From positions 310,001-374,000 of the forward strand of contig CAVOOI010000007.1 of NCBI GenBank assembly GCA_963697455.1: a stretch of 64,000 nt of DNA, read 5' to 3'. Under the pieces are notes generated by a model that was not told where the DNA came from, searched no databases, and saw nothing but the letters and a program-made list of their open reading frames with translations. Both the position numbers and the translations under genes were made by a program. The DNA is from JAFEDN01 sp963697455 (lineage in GTDB: Bacteria > Pseudomonadota > Gammaproteobacteria > Coxiellales > Coxiellaceae). Positions 7,081 to 17,400 of the stretch are shown here, in pieces. Numbering within the stretch: position 1 is the stretch's first letter; every line of letters begins with the position of its first letter.

Positions 7081-8225
7081 CAATAAAATTTAATAAATTG
7101 ACTCGTGCGAATCAGCGGGCATTATCTTCAGGGGGAAAACTGTCCGAACACGGTATTGACTTTGAAAAATTACCTAATGGTGATGGGAGATACACAATCA
7201 GTGTAATGGTTGATGGTCGCCGTATTCATCGAGTATTGGGTAAAGAATCCGAAGGTGTGACTCGTTTGGAGGCGGAAGAGCTTATTGCTAAACTGCGCAC
7301 AGACGCGAGGCAGGGTAGGTTACATTTAACCAAGGGTCGCAAGCTGGTTTTAAGTTTTAGAGAAGCCGCAGAAAAATATTTACAAAAACAGAGAGAAGAA
7401 GGAGGGAAAAATTATCGCCGGAAAGAAGGGGAACTCCAGAGAAATTTAATCCCATTTTTTGCTGGAACACCGTTAGATCAAATCAGCACCTCAGAAATTG
7501 AGCGTTATAAAAAATCCCGTTCTGAAAAAAATTTTAAAAACAGCACGATTAACCGTGATTTAGCCACTTTATCTCATCTTTTTTCTAAAGCAGTGGATTG
7601 GAAATGGCTTGAAAAAAAGCCTGGGAAAATTGAGCGATTGAAAGAAGAAGAAACACGCATTACTTATTTAACTATTGAACAAATTAATCGGTTATTAGAA
7701 ACCGCACAACAAGATCAAAATCCACAAATTTATCCATTTGTTACCATCGGATTAGAAACAGCGATGCGACGTATGGAAATTTTACGTACTCGCTTGGAAC
7801 ATATTGACTTAGAAAGAAAGGTCATTTTTATTCCCCAGGCTAAAGCGGGTATGAGGCAGCAACCAATAACGACTCATTTAGCCGATATTTTAAGGCATTA
7901 TGTGCAATCAGCAAAGCCTGGGCAAGAATGGTTATTTCCATCAGAAAAATCGGTAACGGGGTATACAGTGAGTATAGAAAAAGTATTTCGCCGAGTTGTT
8001 AAAGAGGCCGGGCTAAATCCTCAAGAAGTAGTGCGACATACACTACGACATACGGCCATTACCCATTTAGTTCAGGCAGGTATTGATTTGCCGACAGTCA
8101 AGCGTATTTCTGGCCATAAGACTTTGAAAATGGTGGAACGTTATAGTCACCAAAATGGTTCCCATATACAAGCGGCAATGGACAAGTTGGAACAGCGGTA
8201 TCAATTTACAGAAACCAAAACTTAA
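7077..8225 (+). CDS. int: Tyrosine recombinase / site-specific integrase
   Basis: 382 residues with the usual phage-integrase architecture: an N-terminal DNA-recognition part, a SAM-like core-binding domain (about 95-180) and a catalytic domain (about 195-375). Visible catalytic positions are the box I arginine in A-M-R-R-M-E-I-L-R (about 230), H-T-L-R-H (about 320), G-H-K (about 345) and the nucleophile tyrosine in V-E-R-Y-S-H (about 355). It drives insertion and excision of the island. Its gene ends about 1.4 kb from the tRNA-Asn gene, the probable attachment target, with the toxin-antitoxin pair in between. It is intact and probably functional. Confidence 0.92.
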   Translation: MTIKFNKLTRANQRALSSGGKLSEHGIDFEKLPNGDGRYTISVMVDGRRIHRVLGKESEGVTRLEAEELIAKLRTDARQGRLHLTKGRKLVLSFREAAEKYLQKQREEGGKNYRRKEGELQRNLIPFFAGTPLDQISTSEIERYKKSRSEKNFKNSTINRDLATLSHLFSKAVDWKWLEKKPGKIERLKEEETRITYLTIEQINRLLETAQQDQNPQIYPFVTIGLETAMRRMEILRTRLEHIDLERKVIFIPQAKAGMRQQPITTHLADILRHYVQSAKPGQEWLFPSEKSVTGYTVSIEKVFRRVVKEAGLNPQEVVRHTLRHTAITHLVQAGIDLPTVKRISGHKTLKMVERYSHQNGSHIQAAMDKLEQRYQFTETKT

Positions 8226-8279
8226 CATCTGCTTTACCATCAAAATAATTTTTTGAATACTCACAGTGAAAAAGATTAT

Positions 8280-9161
8280 TTAAGCAGAAATTAGACTTAA
8301 TTCGACATATGCTTGTGCTCTTAATGTTTCAATTGTTTGGATTTCTTGTTCTGTTGCTTTTCTTTCTGGACGTATAACTAAAGATAACAGCTTATTATAA
8401 TTTTCAGCATATTCGATTTTTTCTTGTTGTGTCCAAGTACGGTTTCGTTCAGCTATAACGGTGTCATAAGCTAAAGGTTCATATTGCCATTGACCATTTT
8501 GTAAATTGTTTTCGTAAAGGATAACTGCGCCACGTTTATAAATAATAATTTTATCCACCAATTTCTCTTGCTCGATTTTTTGTAGTGTATCCATCATTCC
8601 ATTATAAGCGGTTTGGTGAAAGCCTAATGGCGTCATCCGGCCTGTGCCTCGATCTAATCGTTGGTGCTCATACCGTTGTAGTACTCCTTGCCAGCTTAGA
8701 CGTTCATTGACTGCTAAGATATGTGCTTCAGTACAATAATTTGCGGCACGTAACGATTGTAATGTCGATTTTACAGTATTGGAAACACGCATGGTACTTT
8801 CTAAAATGATATGACAGGGAATGGATTTAGCGTAGGTAAGCGCTTTTTCTACCCATAATCCCACATCTGGATTTGTTTTTAAAGCAGCAGTTTGATCATT
8901 TTGCTCTATATAAGATTCGTAATAGGGGTGATAACCACGGAGATCATCGCCTATAATCACAGCGGTAGCGCTTAGTTCTCCAAATTCTTGGGCTATCAAG
9001 TCGAGCATTCTGCTTTTACCGGAACCCGGTTGCCCACCAGAGATGATAGCCACAGGAGAAGTCGAGACTGTTTTAATATCTTTAAAGATAACTGGTTTTA
9101 TTTTCTCTTGAAATATGACTTCGTGCCACTCTTCAGGCAAATGTTCATCAAGGTTTTCCAT
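8280..9161 (-). CDS. Zeta-family toxin (P-loop kinase)
   Basis: 293 residues. A Walker A motif G-G-Q-P-G-S-G-K-S (42-50), an adjacent G-D-D-L-R-G-Y-H-P-Y-Y segment (from 71) and an R-L-D-R-G-T-G-R segment in the middle match zeta/PezT toxins, which phosphorylate UDP-N-acetylglucosamine and block wall synthesis. The conserved aspartate is in the D-D pair at 72-73. It begins immediately after the stop of the upstream small gene, as expected for a toxin-antitoxin operon. It sits between the integrase and the tRNA and would stabilise the island. Substrate is inferred from the family. Confidence 0.85.
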   Translation of the reverse strand: MENLDEHLPEEWHEVIFQEKIKPVIFKDIKTVSTSPVAIISGGQPGSGKSRMLDLIAQEFGELSATAVIIGDDLRGYHPYYESYIEQNDQTAALKTNPDVGLWVEKALTYAKSIPCHIILESTMRVSNTVKSTLQSLRAANYCTEAHILAVNERLSWQGVLQRYEHQRLDRGTGRMTPLGFHQTAYNGMMDTLQKIEQEKLVDKIIIYKRGAVILYENNLQNGQWQYEPLAYDTVIAERNRTWTQQEKIEYAENYNKLLSLVIRPERKATEQEIQTIETLRAQAYVELSLISA

Positions 9162-9479
9162 TTATGCTTGTTTTTTACGTTCCCGGTAAGCTCTGATTTT
9201 AGCACCATATTCTTGACGAATTTTGGCGATAGTGTTTTGATCATTACCACGCAGCGTGATTTGTTCTCGGCCTAAGTTAAACAGCTCTGCCTTAAGTTCA
9301 GTCAGACGCTGTTGATTAGGTTGCGGTTTTCTAGTTTCCTCATCAATTTGTGTTGAACAAATAGCCATCATATCGGTAATCACTTCTTTTGCACACTCGA
9401 AAGCAATAGCTTCGTCTTGCGTCCATAAAGGATGACTTCTTTTATGACGAGCAGTTACAGATGACTTAGAATTTAGCAT
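9162..9479 (-). CDS. Antitoxin partner of the zeta-family toxin
   Basis: 105 residues, helical and charged, with A-I-A-F-E-C-A-K-E-V-I-T-D-M-M in the first third and an arginine/lysine-rich end. It is not a recognisable epsilon or PezA protein, but its position (stop codon directly abutting the toxin start), size and order fit an antitoxin. A strong GGAGGG site precedes the ATG. The pair is carried on one transcript from the promoter just upstream. Confidence 0.65.
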   Translation of the reverse strand: MLNSKSSVTARHKRSHPLWTQDEAIAFECAKEVITDMMAICSTQIDEETRKPQPNQQRLTELKAELFNLGREQITLRGNDQNTIAKIRQEYGAKIRAYRERKKQA

Positions 9480-9504
9480 ATATTTTCCCTCCTACACTTA
9501 AGTA

Positions 9505-9510
9505 ATTATA
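9505..9510 (-). promoter_or_regulatory. -10 box of the toxin-antitoxin operon
   Basis: On the minus strand a consensus TATAAT lies 25 bases upstream of the antitoxin ATG. No good -35 hexamer is seen; instead a CTAG-N3-CTAG repeat lies about 20 bases upstream, a plausible autoregulatory operator. Confidence 0.4.
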
Positions 9511-9640
9511 TGGCAACCTTTAGCTAGATACTAGACCCTTAGTGTTGGCTCGGATGTCTAAACTATTTTGCACGATTACACAGGAATTACACAGAAGGTT
9601 TAGGTCATCGGAAATTTTTTAACGTAAGTCCTTGATAATT

Positions 9641-9715
<75 letters not shown>

Positions 9716-9772
9716 ATAGGACGAGTAGGAGAGATATGTTAATCATCTCCAAGGGATAGGTCAATAGTATAA

Positions 9773-10972
9773 TTAAACTTGTACGGCCCGGCCAGCAAAA
9801 ATATCAGCCATTTGCCGCATCCCTGCCTTGAGGATTTCCATACTGGTTGCATATGAAATACGAATGTAGCCCGGCATACCAAATTCGGTTCCTGGGACAA
9901 TCGCAATATTGCCTTGTTCTAATAAAACTTTAGCTAACTCAACGTCGGAGGCTAGGCCGAGTTTTTTGATGACTTGCATGACGTTAGGAAATGAATAAAA
10001 AGTGCCATCGGCTGGGCAGCACTCAACCCCAGGCATTTCTTTTAGAGCGCCGTGTACGAAAGTATGGCGTTCTCGATAGGCGTCGAACATATATTGCAAC
10101 CGGCTGCGGTCACATCGAATGGCGGCCACCGAAGCTTTTTGGGAGATGGAAGTGGTAGTGGTGGTGCTTTGCGATTGAATCTTCTTCATGTTTTGTATAA
10201 TTTCATTAGGGCCTGCGGCATAACCAATTCGCCAGCCGGTCATGGCGTGTGCTTTAGACACGCCATTTAACACAATAGTGCGATCCTTTAACTCGGGCGC
10301 AACGTTTAATATGTTTACAAATTGGGGAGTACTCCACAAAATGTACTCATACATGTCGTCACTGGCGATTAATATTTGTGGGTAGCGAATTAAAATATCA
10401 GCCAGGTCGCGTAATTCGGCTGCGGAATAAGCCATTCCGGAAGGATTTGACGGACTATTTAAAATCAGTAAGCGCGTACGTGGAGTAATCGCTTTCTCTA
10501 ATTGTTGAGGGGTTATTTTAAAATGCTGCTTCATATCCGCGGTAACGATAACCGGCGTAGCGCCCGTTAACTTTATTAACTCAGGATAAGAGACCCAATA
10601 AGGCGCGAGCACGATGGCTTCGTCGCCTTCTTCTAAAATGGTTTGAGCGAGATTATATAACGCTTGCTTTTCTCCCGCAGAAACTAAAATTTGTTGCGGC
10701 GTGTACTCTAGTTGGTTGTCATGTTTCAATTTAGCAATGATCGCTTCGCGTAATTCTAAAATACCTTCGGTAGGCGTGTATTTAGTGAACCCTTCGTGTA
10801 TAGCTTTAATCGCCGCATCTTTAATGAAATCAGGCGTATCAAAATCCGGCTCACCTACACTGAGATTGATAATTTTTCTTCCCGCGGCTTTGAGTTCAGT
10901 GGCTAAGGTATTGATAGCAACTGTGGCTGAGGGCTTAATACTGGAGATACGTTTGGAAAAATGGTATTTCAT
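9773..10972 (-). CDS. aspC: Aspartate aminotransferase (class I, PLP-dependent)
   Basis: About 399 residues. The sequence has the class Ib layout: N-L-S-V-G-E-P-D-F-D-T-P near the start, the N-S-P-S-N-P-S-G loop, the PLP lysine in N-G-V-S-K-A-H-A-M-T-G-W-R-I-G-Y (about residue 240) and the R-I-S-Y substrate arginine near the C-terminus. It interconverts aspartate and oxaloacetate. The ATG at 10972 has a GAAAGGAAA site; an upstream GTG at 10987 overlaps that site and is unlikely. It follows the cytochrome c gene on the same strand, diverging from uvrB, an order I remember from Coxiella. Confidence 0.9.
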   Translation of the reverse strand: MKYHFSKRISSIKPSATVAINTLATELKAAGRKIINLSVGEPDFDTPDFIKDAAIKAIHEGFTKYTPTEGILELREAIIAKLKHDNQLEYTPQQILVSAGEKQALYNLAQTILEEGDEAIVLAPYWVSYPELIKLTGATPVIVTADMKQHFKITPQQLEKAITPRTRLLILNSPSNPSGMAYSAAELRDLADILIRYPQILIASDDMYEYILWSTPQFVNILNVAPELKDRTIVLNGVSKAHAMTGWRIGYAAGPNEIIQNMKKIQSQSTTTTTSISQKASVAAIRCDRSRLQYMFDAYRERHTFVHGALKEMPGVECCPADGTFYSFPNVMQVIKKLGLASDVELAKVLLEQGNIAIVPGTEFGMPGYIRISYATSMEILKAGMRQMADIFAGRAVQV

Positions 10973-10983
10973 AAAATTTCCTT

Positions 10984-11391
10984 TCACTCAGGTTTTTTGG
11001 GGTGGGGCAACATATAAATAATGGCTGCTTTCAGTTGTGCATCACTACACTCAAAGCAACCGCCGCGCGGCGGCATTTGATTCAGGCCGACGGTGGTTAC
11101 TGCTAGCAATCCATCTATGCCTTTTTTCATTCGAGGTTCCCAATCATGTTGCACGCCGATAAGCGGCGCGCCTAGATCAATACTTGGATTTTTATCATGA
11201 CAGGTTGAACAAAACTGCTGGTAAATTTTCTTGCCCGCTTGCGGGTCATTTTGAATCGATTTGATAAATTCTTCAGGATGATGCCGGTTGGTAATCATCG
11301 GCACATTCTCAGACTCAGCATTGGCCAAGGAGTAAGAAAAAAATAACCAAATAAGTAAAAATGATCTAAAATTTACGAATCCGTTTAGCAT
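10984..11391 (-). CDS. Periplasmic c-type cytochrome (cytochrome c5-like)
   Basis: 135 residues with a signal peptide (hydrophobic F-L-L-I-W-L-F-F-S-Y-S-L, cleavage probably after A-N-A, residues 23-25), one haem site C-S-T-C-H (about 61-65) and the axial methionine in N-Q-M-P-P-R-G. The C-F-E-C pair just after it is the disulfide that marks cytochrome c5. It should carry electrons in the periplasm to a terminal oxidase. The gene ends 11 bp before aspC and is transcribed away from uvrB. Confidence 0.88.
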   Translation of the reverse strand: MLNGFVNFRSFLLIWLFFSYSLANAESENVPMITNRHHPEEFIKSIQNDPQAGKKIYQQFCSTCHDKNPSIDLGAPLIGVQHDWEPRMKKGIDGLLAVTTVGLNQMPPRGGCFECSDAQLKAAIIYMLPHPKKPE

Positions 11392-11508
11392 AATTTATCC
11401 ACTTCGCACAAAGTATAAATTAAAGTATAAATTATAGGCTACCGTATGTAAACCAGAAAAGCGAGAACTGCTGCAGAATTTCTCCGGCAATAATGCTAAA
11501 ATGCTGAT

Positions 11509-13527
11509 ATGGAAAAACCTTTCGTTTTAACTAGTGTATTCGAGCCAAGTGGCGATCAACCTCAGGCGATTAAAAAATTAGTTGACAATATAGAATCAGG
11601 ATTAGCATATCAAACTTTGCTGGGTGTTACTGGCTCTGGGAAAACTTTTACCATAGCCAATGTGATTCAAGCCGTGCAACGGCCAGCATTAGTATTGGCT
11701 CCCAATAAAACTTTGGCTGCGCAGTTTTATGCGGAATTACGCGAATTTTTCCCCAATAACGCGATTGAGTACTTCGTATCTTACTACGATTATTACCAGC
11801 CGGAAGCCTATGTTCCAAGTACTGATACTTACATTGAAAAAGATGCTGCTATTAACGAACATATCGAACAAATGCGGTTATCAGCTACGAAGGCCTTATT
11901 GGAACGGCGCGATACCGTTATTGTGGCGACAGTCTCAGCTATCTATGGGTTAGGGGACCCGCAAGCCTATTTAAGCATGGTGCTGCACGTCAGCCGGGGC
12001 GAGCGTATGGATCAGCGCAAAATTTTACACCGGCTGACTGAAATGCAATATGCCCGTAATGACGCGGTTTTTCAACGCGCCACTTATCGAGTCCGCGGAG
12101 ATGTTATCGACGTTTTTCCCGCCGATTCAGAAAAAGAGGCTATACGCATTGAGTTATTTGATGAAGAGGTAGAAAACATCAGTTTTTTCGATCCTTTAAC
12201 CAATCGCCTGATTAGCCAAGTCCCACGAGTTACTATTTTTCCAAAAACTCATTATGTCACCCCGCGCGAACGTATTTTAAATGCGATCGAAGAAATTAAA
12301 GTAGAATTACGCGAACGTTTAACCGAATTGGAAAAAGCCAACAAGTTAGTGGAGCGGCAACGTTTGGAACAACGGACTCAATTTGATATCGAAATGATGC
12401 TGGAAATGGGTTATTGTTCGGGGATTGAAAATTATTCACGCTATTTATCTGGACGGTCGGCGGGAGAACCGCCGCCGACTTTATTCGACTATCTGCCGGC
12501 AGATGCATTATTGATGATTGATGAGTCCCATGTTACCATACCGCAGCTTGGGGGAATGTATCTAGGTGATCGCGCCCGCAAAGAAAATTTGGTGAATTTC
12601 GGGTTTCGATTGCCTTCGGCCCTGGATAATCGTCCTCTGCGGTTTGATGAATTTGAGCATCTAATGCCCCAGACTATTTTTGTCTCCGCCACTCCGGGTA
12701 ACTATGAAGCCGCCCACGCCCAAGATGTGATTGAATTACTAGTGCGGCCCACCGGATTATTAGATCCGGAAGTTGAAATTAGACCCGCGAGTTCACAGGT
12801 GGATGATCTATTATCGGAAATCAACAAACGTACCGATAAAAATGAGCGTGTCTTAGTCACTACGCTGACTAAACGAATGGCGGAAGATTTAACCGAATAT
12901 TTAAGTGAACATCAAGTACGGGTGCGTTATTTACATTCAGATATCGAGACCATAGAGCGAGTAGAAATTATTCGAGATTTGCGTTTAGGGAATTTTGATG
13001 TTCTGGTCGGCATTAATTTATTACGCGAAGGTTTAGATATCCCTGAGGTATCCTTAGTGGCCATCTTAGATGCCGATAAAGAAGGTTTTTTACGCTCGGA
13101 GCGTTCACTTATTCAAACGATAGGCCGCGCAGCCCGCCATTTACATGGCAAAGCAATTTTATATGCTGACAAAATCACGGGATCTATTCAGAGAGCGCTT
13201 GCTGAAACTGACCGCCGCCGAGTTAAACAAGCTGAATACAATAAAGAGCATGGCATTACTCCCCGAGGCATTATCAAAGCAGTACGGGATATTTTAGAAG
13301 GGGCCCGCGACCATTCACCGCAGGGTGGAGGCTTTGGCAGGGCGCAACAAATAGCTGAAGAATCGGCTGAGTATCTGGCAATGTCGCCAGCGAAATTGAG
13401 TAAAAATCTGCACGAATTAGAAGAGGAAATGTTTACCGCTGCCAAAAATTTAGAGTTTGAAAAAGCGGCGCAAATCCGCGACAAAATTTTACATATTCGT
13501 AAAGGTATTTTAGAAATTGATGAATAG
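11509..13527 (+). CDS. uvrB: Excinuclease ABC subunit B
   Basis: 672 residues, full length for UvrB. Walker A G-V-T-G-S-G-K-T (about 40-47), the beta-hairpin region with S-Y-Y-D-Y-Y-Q-P-E-A-Y (about 92-102), Walker B L-M-I-D-E-S-H (about 335-341), helicase motif VI (Q-T-I-G-R-A-A-R) and a C-terminal UVR motif (about 630-665) are all in place. UvrB receives damaged DNA from UvrA and recruits UvrC in nucleotide excision repair. A tandem 12-bp repeat (AAAGTATAAATT, 11410-11433) lies in the divergent promoter region upstream. Confidence 0.97.
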   Translation: MEKPFVLTSVFEPSGDQPQAIKKLVDNIESGLAYQTLLGVTGSGKTFTIANVIQAVQRPALVLAPNKTLAAQFYAELREFFPNNAIEYFVSYYDYYQPEAYVPSTDTYIEKDAAINEHIEQMRLSATKALLERRDTVIVATVSAIYGLGDPQAYLSMVLHVSRGERMDQRKILHRLTEMQYARNDAVFQRATYRVRGDVIDVFPADSEKEAIRIELFDEEVENISFFDPLTNRLISQVPRVTIFPKTHYVTPRERILNAIEEIKVELRERLTELEKANKLVERQRLEQRTQFDIEMMLEMGYCSGIENYSRYLSGRSAGEPPPTLFDYLPADALLMIDESHVTIPQLGGMYLGDRARKENLVNFGFRLPSALDNRPLRFDEFEHLMPQTIFVSATPGNYEAAHAQDVIELLVRPTGLLDPEVEIRPASSQVDDLLSEINKRTDKNERVLVTTLTKRMAEDLTEYLSEHQVRVRYLHSDIETIERVEIIRDLRLGNFDVLVGINLLREGLDIPEVSLVAILDADKEGFLRSERSLIQTIGRAARHLHGKAILYADKITGSIQRALAETDRRRVKQAEYNKEHGITPRGIIKAVRDILEGARDHSPQGGGFGRAQQIAEESAEYLAMSPAKLSKNLHELEEEMFTAAKNLEFEKAAQIRDKILHIRKGILEIDE

Positions 13528-13539
13528 GAGTATTGTGAT

Positions 13540-14007
13540 ATGTTAGTTAAATCTACGGCTTGGATTATCCGGCCATTTCTGTGGCTACTGAACATGTTAA
13601 TTCCGCTTGGCGATTTAATTGCGCGGGTGTGGGTGGCGCAAATTTTTTTGCAAGATGGATGGTTTAAAATGCAAAGTTGGAGTAATACCGTCCAGTTATT
13701 TAGCGATCACTATATACTTTCTCCGGCGATTACGGCTGGTTTAGCAGTAGCCCTAGAAATTATCCTACCCATTTTATTAATCATAGGCTTTGGCGGCAGA
13801 ATTATTATTTTCCTATTTTTAGTTTTTAATATCGTTACCATGTATTCCTATGATTTCATTTGGACACCAGACGGCACTCCCAACCTGAATCAGCAAATGG
13901 CGTGGGGAATGTTGTTAATGTTATTAATGCTGCACGGTTCAGGAAGGTTTTCTCTAGATTATTGGTTGCACCAACGTCACGGACATCATTTGAAATTAAA
14001 AAAATAA
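13540..14007 (+). CDS. DoxX-family membrane protein
   Basis: 155 residues with four predicted membrane segments (about 10-35, 58-82, 86-106 and 120-138) and the DoxX pattern A-R-V-W-V-A-Q-I-F-L-x-x-G-W-x-K near the start and a histidine-rich C-terminus. The family is linked to redox or thiosulfate functions, but most members have no proven activity. The gene lies 12 bp after uvrB with an AGGAG-type site and 13 bp before yciA, so the three are probably co-transcribed. Confidence 0.8.
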   Translation: MLVKSTAWIIRPFLWLLNMLIPLGDLIARVWVAQIFLQDGWFKMQSWSNTVQLFSDHYILSPAITAGLAVALEIILPILLIIGFGGRIIIFLFLVFNIVTMYSYDFIWTPDGTPNLNQQMAWGMLLMLLMLHGSGRFSLDYWLHQRHGHHLKLKK

Positions 14008-14020
14008 GAGGAAAGATATT

Positions 14021-14416
14021 ATGCCAAGAGCTGCAAATTTGAGGAAAGAGCCTCAAGGTGAATTAGAAATTCGCACTATCGCTATGCCTGCCGATACCAA
14101 TTCTAACGGGGATATTTTTGGTGGATGGGTAGTTTCGCAAATGGATTTGGCGGGAGCTAGTTACGCTTTGAAATATACTAAAGGTCGTGCAGTCACGGTT
14201 GCCATTGACAGTATGACGTTCATTACCCCGGTTCAAATTGGTGATTTACTCAGTTGCTATGTAAGCTTACATAAAATTGGCAATACTTCGATTCAAATCA
14301 AAATAGAAACCTGGGTCATTTCTCCTACTGACCTGCGATCAAAGCAAGTGACTGAAGGTATTTTTACCTTTGTGGCAATCGGAGAAGACGGCCGCCCCCG
14401 ACCCATTGCAAAATAA
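14021..14416 (+). CDS. yciA: Acyl-CoA thioesterase YciA
   Basis: 131 residues of a hot-dog-fold thioesterase. The family sequence M-P-A-D-T-N-S-N-G-D-I-F-G-G-W (about 22-36) with the catalytic aspartate is intact, followed by A-V-T-V-A-I-D-S-M-T-F. It hydrolyses a broad range of acyl-CoAs in the cytoplasm. The gene converges on the large minus-strand gene with a 4-bp gap and no room for a separate terminator. Confidence 0.9.
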   Translation: MPRAANLRKEPQGELEIRTIAMPADTNSNGDIFGGWVVSQMDLAGASYALKYTKGRAVTVAIDSMTFITPVQIGDLLSCYVSLHKIGNTSIQIKIETWVISPTDLRSKQVTEGIFTFVAIGEDGRPRPIAK

Positions 14417-14420
14417 CAGC

Positions 14421-17400
14421 TTAACTCATTGTTAAATGAGAAGAAAAACAAGGATTAGGACGTTGAGTTTGAGCATGATAACCATATCCAGTCAACATAT
14501 GGGCCTGATAAGTTTGCCACTTGTTGACTAAAATTTCAGTGATATTTTCTGAAGAAGCAGGTTTAGATAACGATTTTTGATCTATTATAAAATCGCAACT
14601 AGCTGCATTCTTGGCAAGTTTTTCTTTAAATTTCATAAGTAACGTATTCTCTAATACAAATTTATAAGTGGCAGCATCATAAGCGGTACTGATTTTAATT
14701 GTAGGGAAAAATTCGCTAATTTGGGTTAAGGTGGCGGTGATTAGCAATAAATTCAATAGGCCTTTACCTTTCGATAAGGAATTGATTGTAGATGCAGTTA
14801 ATAAATAATAATTCAAAATTTTAGGATCAGAGAAAATTTTAGCTGGAGTATTATTAAAAATAGCTTCGACAGTTTTTATATTCGATCCACTGGTTTTTCC
14901 ATCGAAACATAAGACACTCTTAGCTAACTCAACAAAATGTTTGGTTTGAGATTTAGTAATGGGTTTTTTGCCGGTAGTTTTAATGAAATGTTTCTGTAAG
15001 CTGAAAAATAATATTTCTTTAAAGGAAAAGTTATCTGACTTCGCTTCAATTGGTGGATGAGGATGAACTAAATGAGCCATTACTAGTAGTTTAGTAAGGC
15101 AAGACTCCATTAATTTCGAGAGAAACTCATTTGGGAAGAATTTAATTTTGTGCATGGCGGTCTGTAATCTAAATAGACGTTTGACATCAGAGATTAAATT
15201 AAGGATAGATAAAATAGCTATAGTCAGTTCTTTATCTAGAGTTCCATCATCTCCAGATAATTTTTCTAAACGATTCAGGTTTCGTTGAATTTTTTTCTTC
15301 TTTTTATTGGTGTTATTTGTTTTATTTTCATAATTATTATCCGGATAAATTTCTAATAAAATATGCTCGAGAATGCTTTTTAACTGAGAGTTAGCCAAAA
15401 ATTTCGCATATACGAAATTTTGAATAATTTCCAGGGGAGGTAATTGACCCTTGCGTAAGGCAGCAACGAAGTTCATAGCACAAGGTGGCGTCTCTAATTT
15501 TACCTCAGGTGAATTTGACCAAATAATACTTAAATATAGTGCTTCGTAGGAGAGGCATAAACTTAGGCCATTTGACATATTTTTGTCAAAAATTCTCACT
15601 TCAATTTCGGTATTAAGTATCGTAACGTAATAAGAATCTACAGTAGTAAGGGGAGATTTGCTACATTTACTTATAGACTTATTTTCTAATAATTTATCAA
15701 AAAAATATTTCGCATTAAATTCAATATCTGCGGGAATGAATAAAGAGCAATCTAAATCCCCCGGAGTGATATCTACCAATGGGGCAAATGAAGAGCTTCC
15801 GCCAGCGCCTACCGTCACCTTTGGATTAACCAAATAAGACATATAAGAAAAATATGCGAAAGTTTCAAAAAATATGGTTATAATATCATTCTTTCTTTGT
15901 AAAAAATTATAATGCTTGTTGGTACAAACATGGAAGGCTTGACCAAATTCACGCATTAAATTAGGCATTATTGCTTTTAAATTTATCTCTACCGGCGTAG
16001 TTAAATTTTTAGATTCGAAACTGGTTGCTGAAATGAGCTGATCCCTTGTTAGCGGCGATTCAGCTTTCTCCGGCTTTAAATCCTTCACCACCATGCTAGT
16101 TATGCTGATAGAAATATCATTGGCAAAAGTAAGGGTAATTTTTAAACCGTTCTTAGACTTTTTAAATATTGCCTCAATACCTTTAAGGCGTTCTTCTATT
16201 TCAGCTATAGATAAGTAGACTTCTAAATTTTTACCATTCATGATGGTGCGAACATATCCTTTGCTTTTAATGAGATCTCTTACTAAGTTAATTTTAAGCA
16301 GTACTTTTTTAATTATCTTAGGCCGTTCAATTTTTTCTGGATAAGTTATGGATTGTAATTCATCACTATCGGAGGATTTATCCTCAGAAGTGGTATCGCT
16401 ATTGCCATTATAGCTTGCTTCAGGTTGAAGATCATCTGAGCTTGCTGAATTAGAGTCTGAATCCTCTTCAGACTCTGGTTTAGTCTCTTGAGAGTGTGGC
16501 GTTGGATTAGTTTTATATTCTGGATAAATTAGTCCTATATTGAAAGATAAGTCTTGATCAGGCAAAGTAAGCATTAACTTGTCTTTTTTTGTTTCAATAG
16601 AAAATTGATTAGCTAAATGATGCTTAAGATGGTTGATCGAATCCAACTTCAGCAATATTGCTCCTCTATGTTGTGAATATTTTTTAAATATATAAATTTC
16701 CCATAATTCTTTATTTATATTGAATTTATTAAGCTTGTAAGCAATCATGCTGATTTCTTGAATAATAGCAATCATTATATTAGTGAACTTTTCTGATCTT
16801 CCAAGTTCCAAAAATTTAGGAGGGAATTTTAAAGTGAGTTTTTTATTCTCGATATCGCTCATTATATCAAAGAACTTTAAACTATCTGGTAATATTTTTA
16901 AGAAGATTTCCAATTCAAAAGGAGTTAACTGCAAATTTTCTATATTTATATCTAAATATAGTGCTTTACTGTGAAAATATTGGTTTAATTCGAAATTAAA
17001 TTTTTTATTCGGGAATAAATATTGAATAATATTACAGGCATTTTCCCTGGCTTTAAATTGCTGATCAGCAATGCCTTTATGGGATTCTTCCGGATGAGGT
17101 CTTAAATATAGATCGTTAATAATAAAGTCTAAGATTAAAGGTAGTATACTGTTTCCGACCCCAATGGTGTATCTTGCCGGTATCAAGGTAAGAATACTAA
17201 GCATTTGATCAAACTTTTGAGCTTTTAAATCATTTTTTTGATTGGGAATTAGAGACCATTTTATTATTTTTCTATCCAAATATCCTATTGTAAATTTTAA
17301 AAGAATCAATATGGTCGCCGACTGGAGAAAAAATTTACCAATTTCATATTCATCTTTATCGTATCCTGCTGGTAAGCAGCTAATACCGAAATACAAAATT

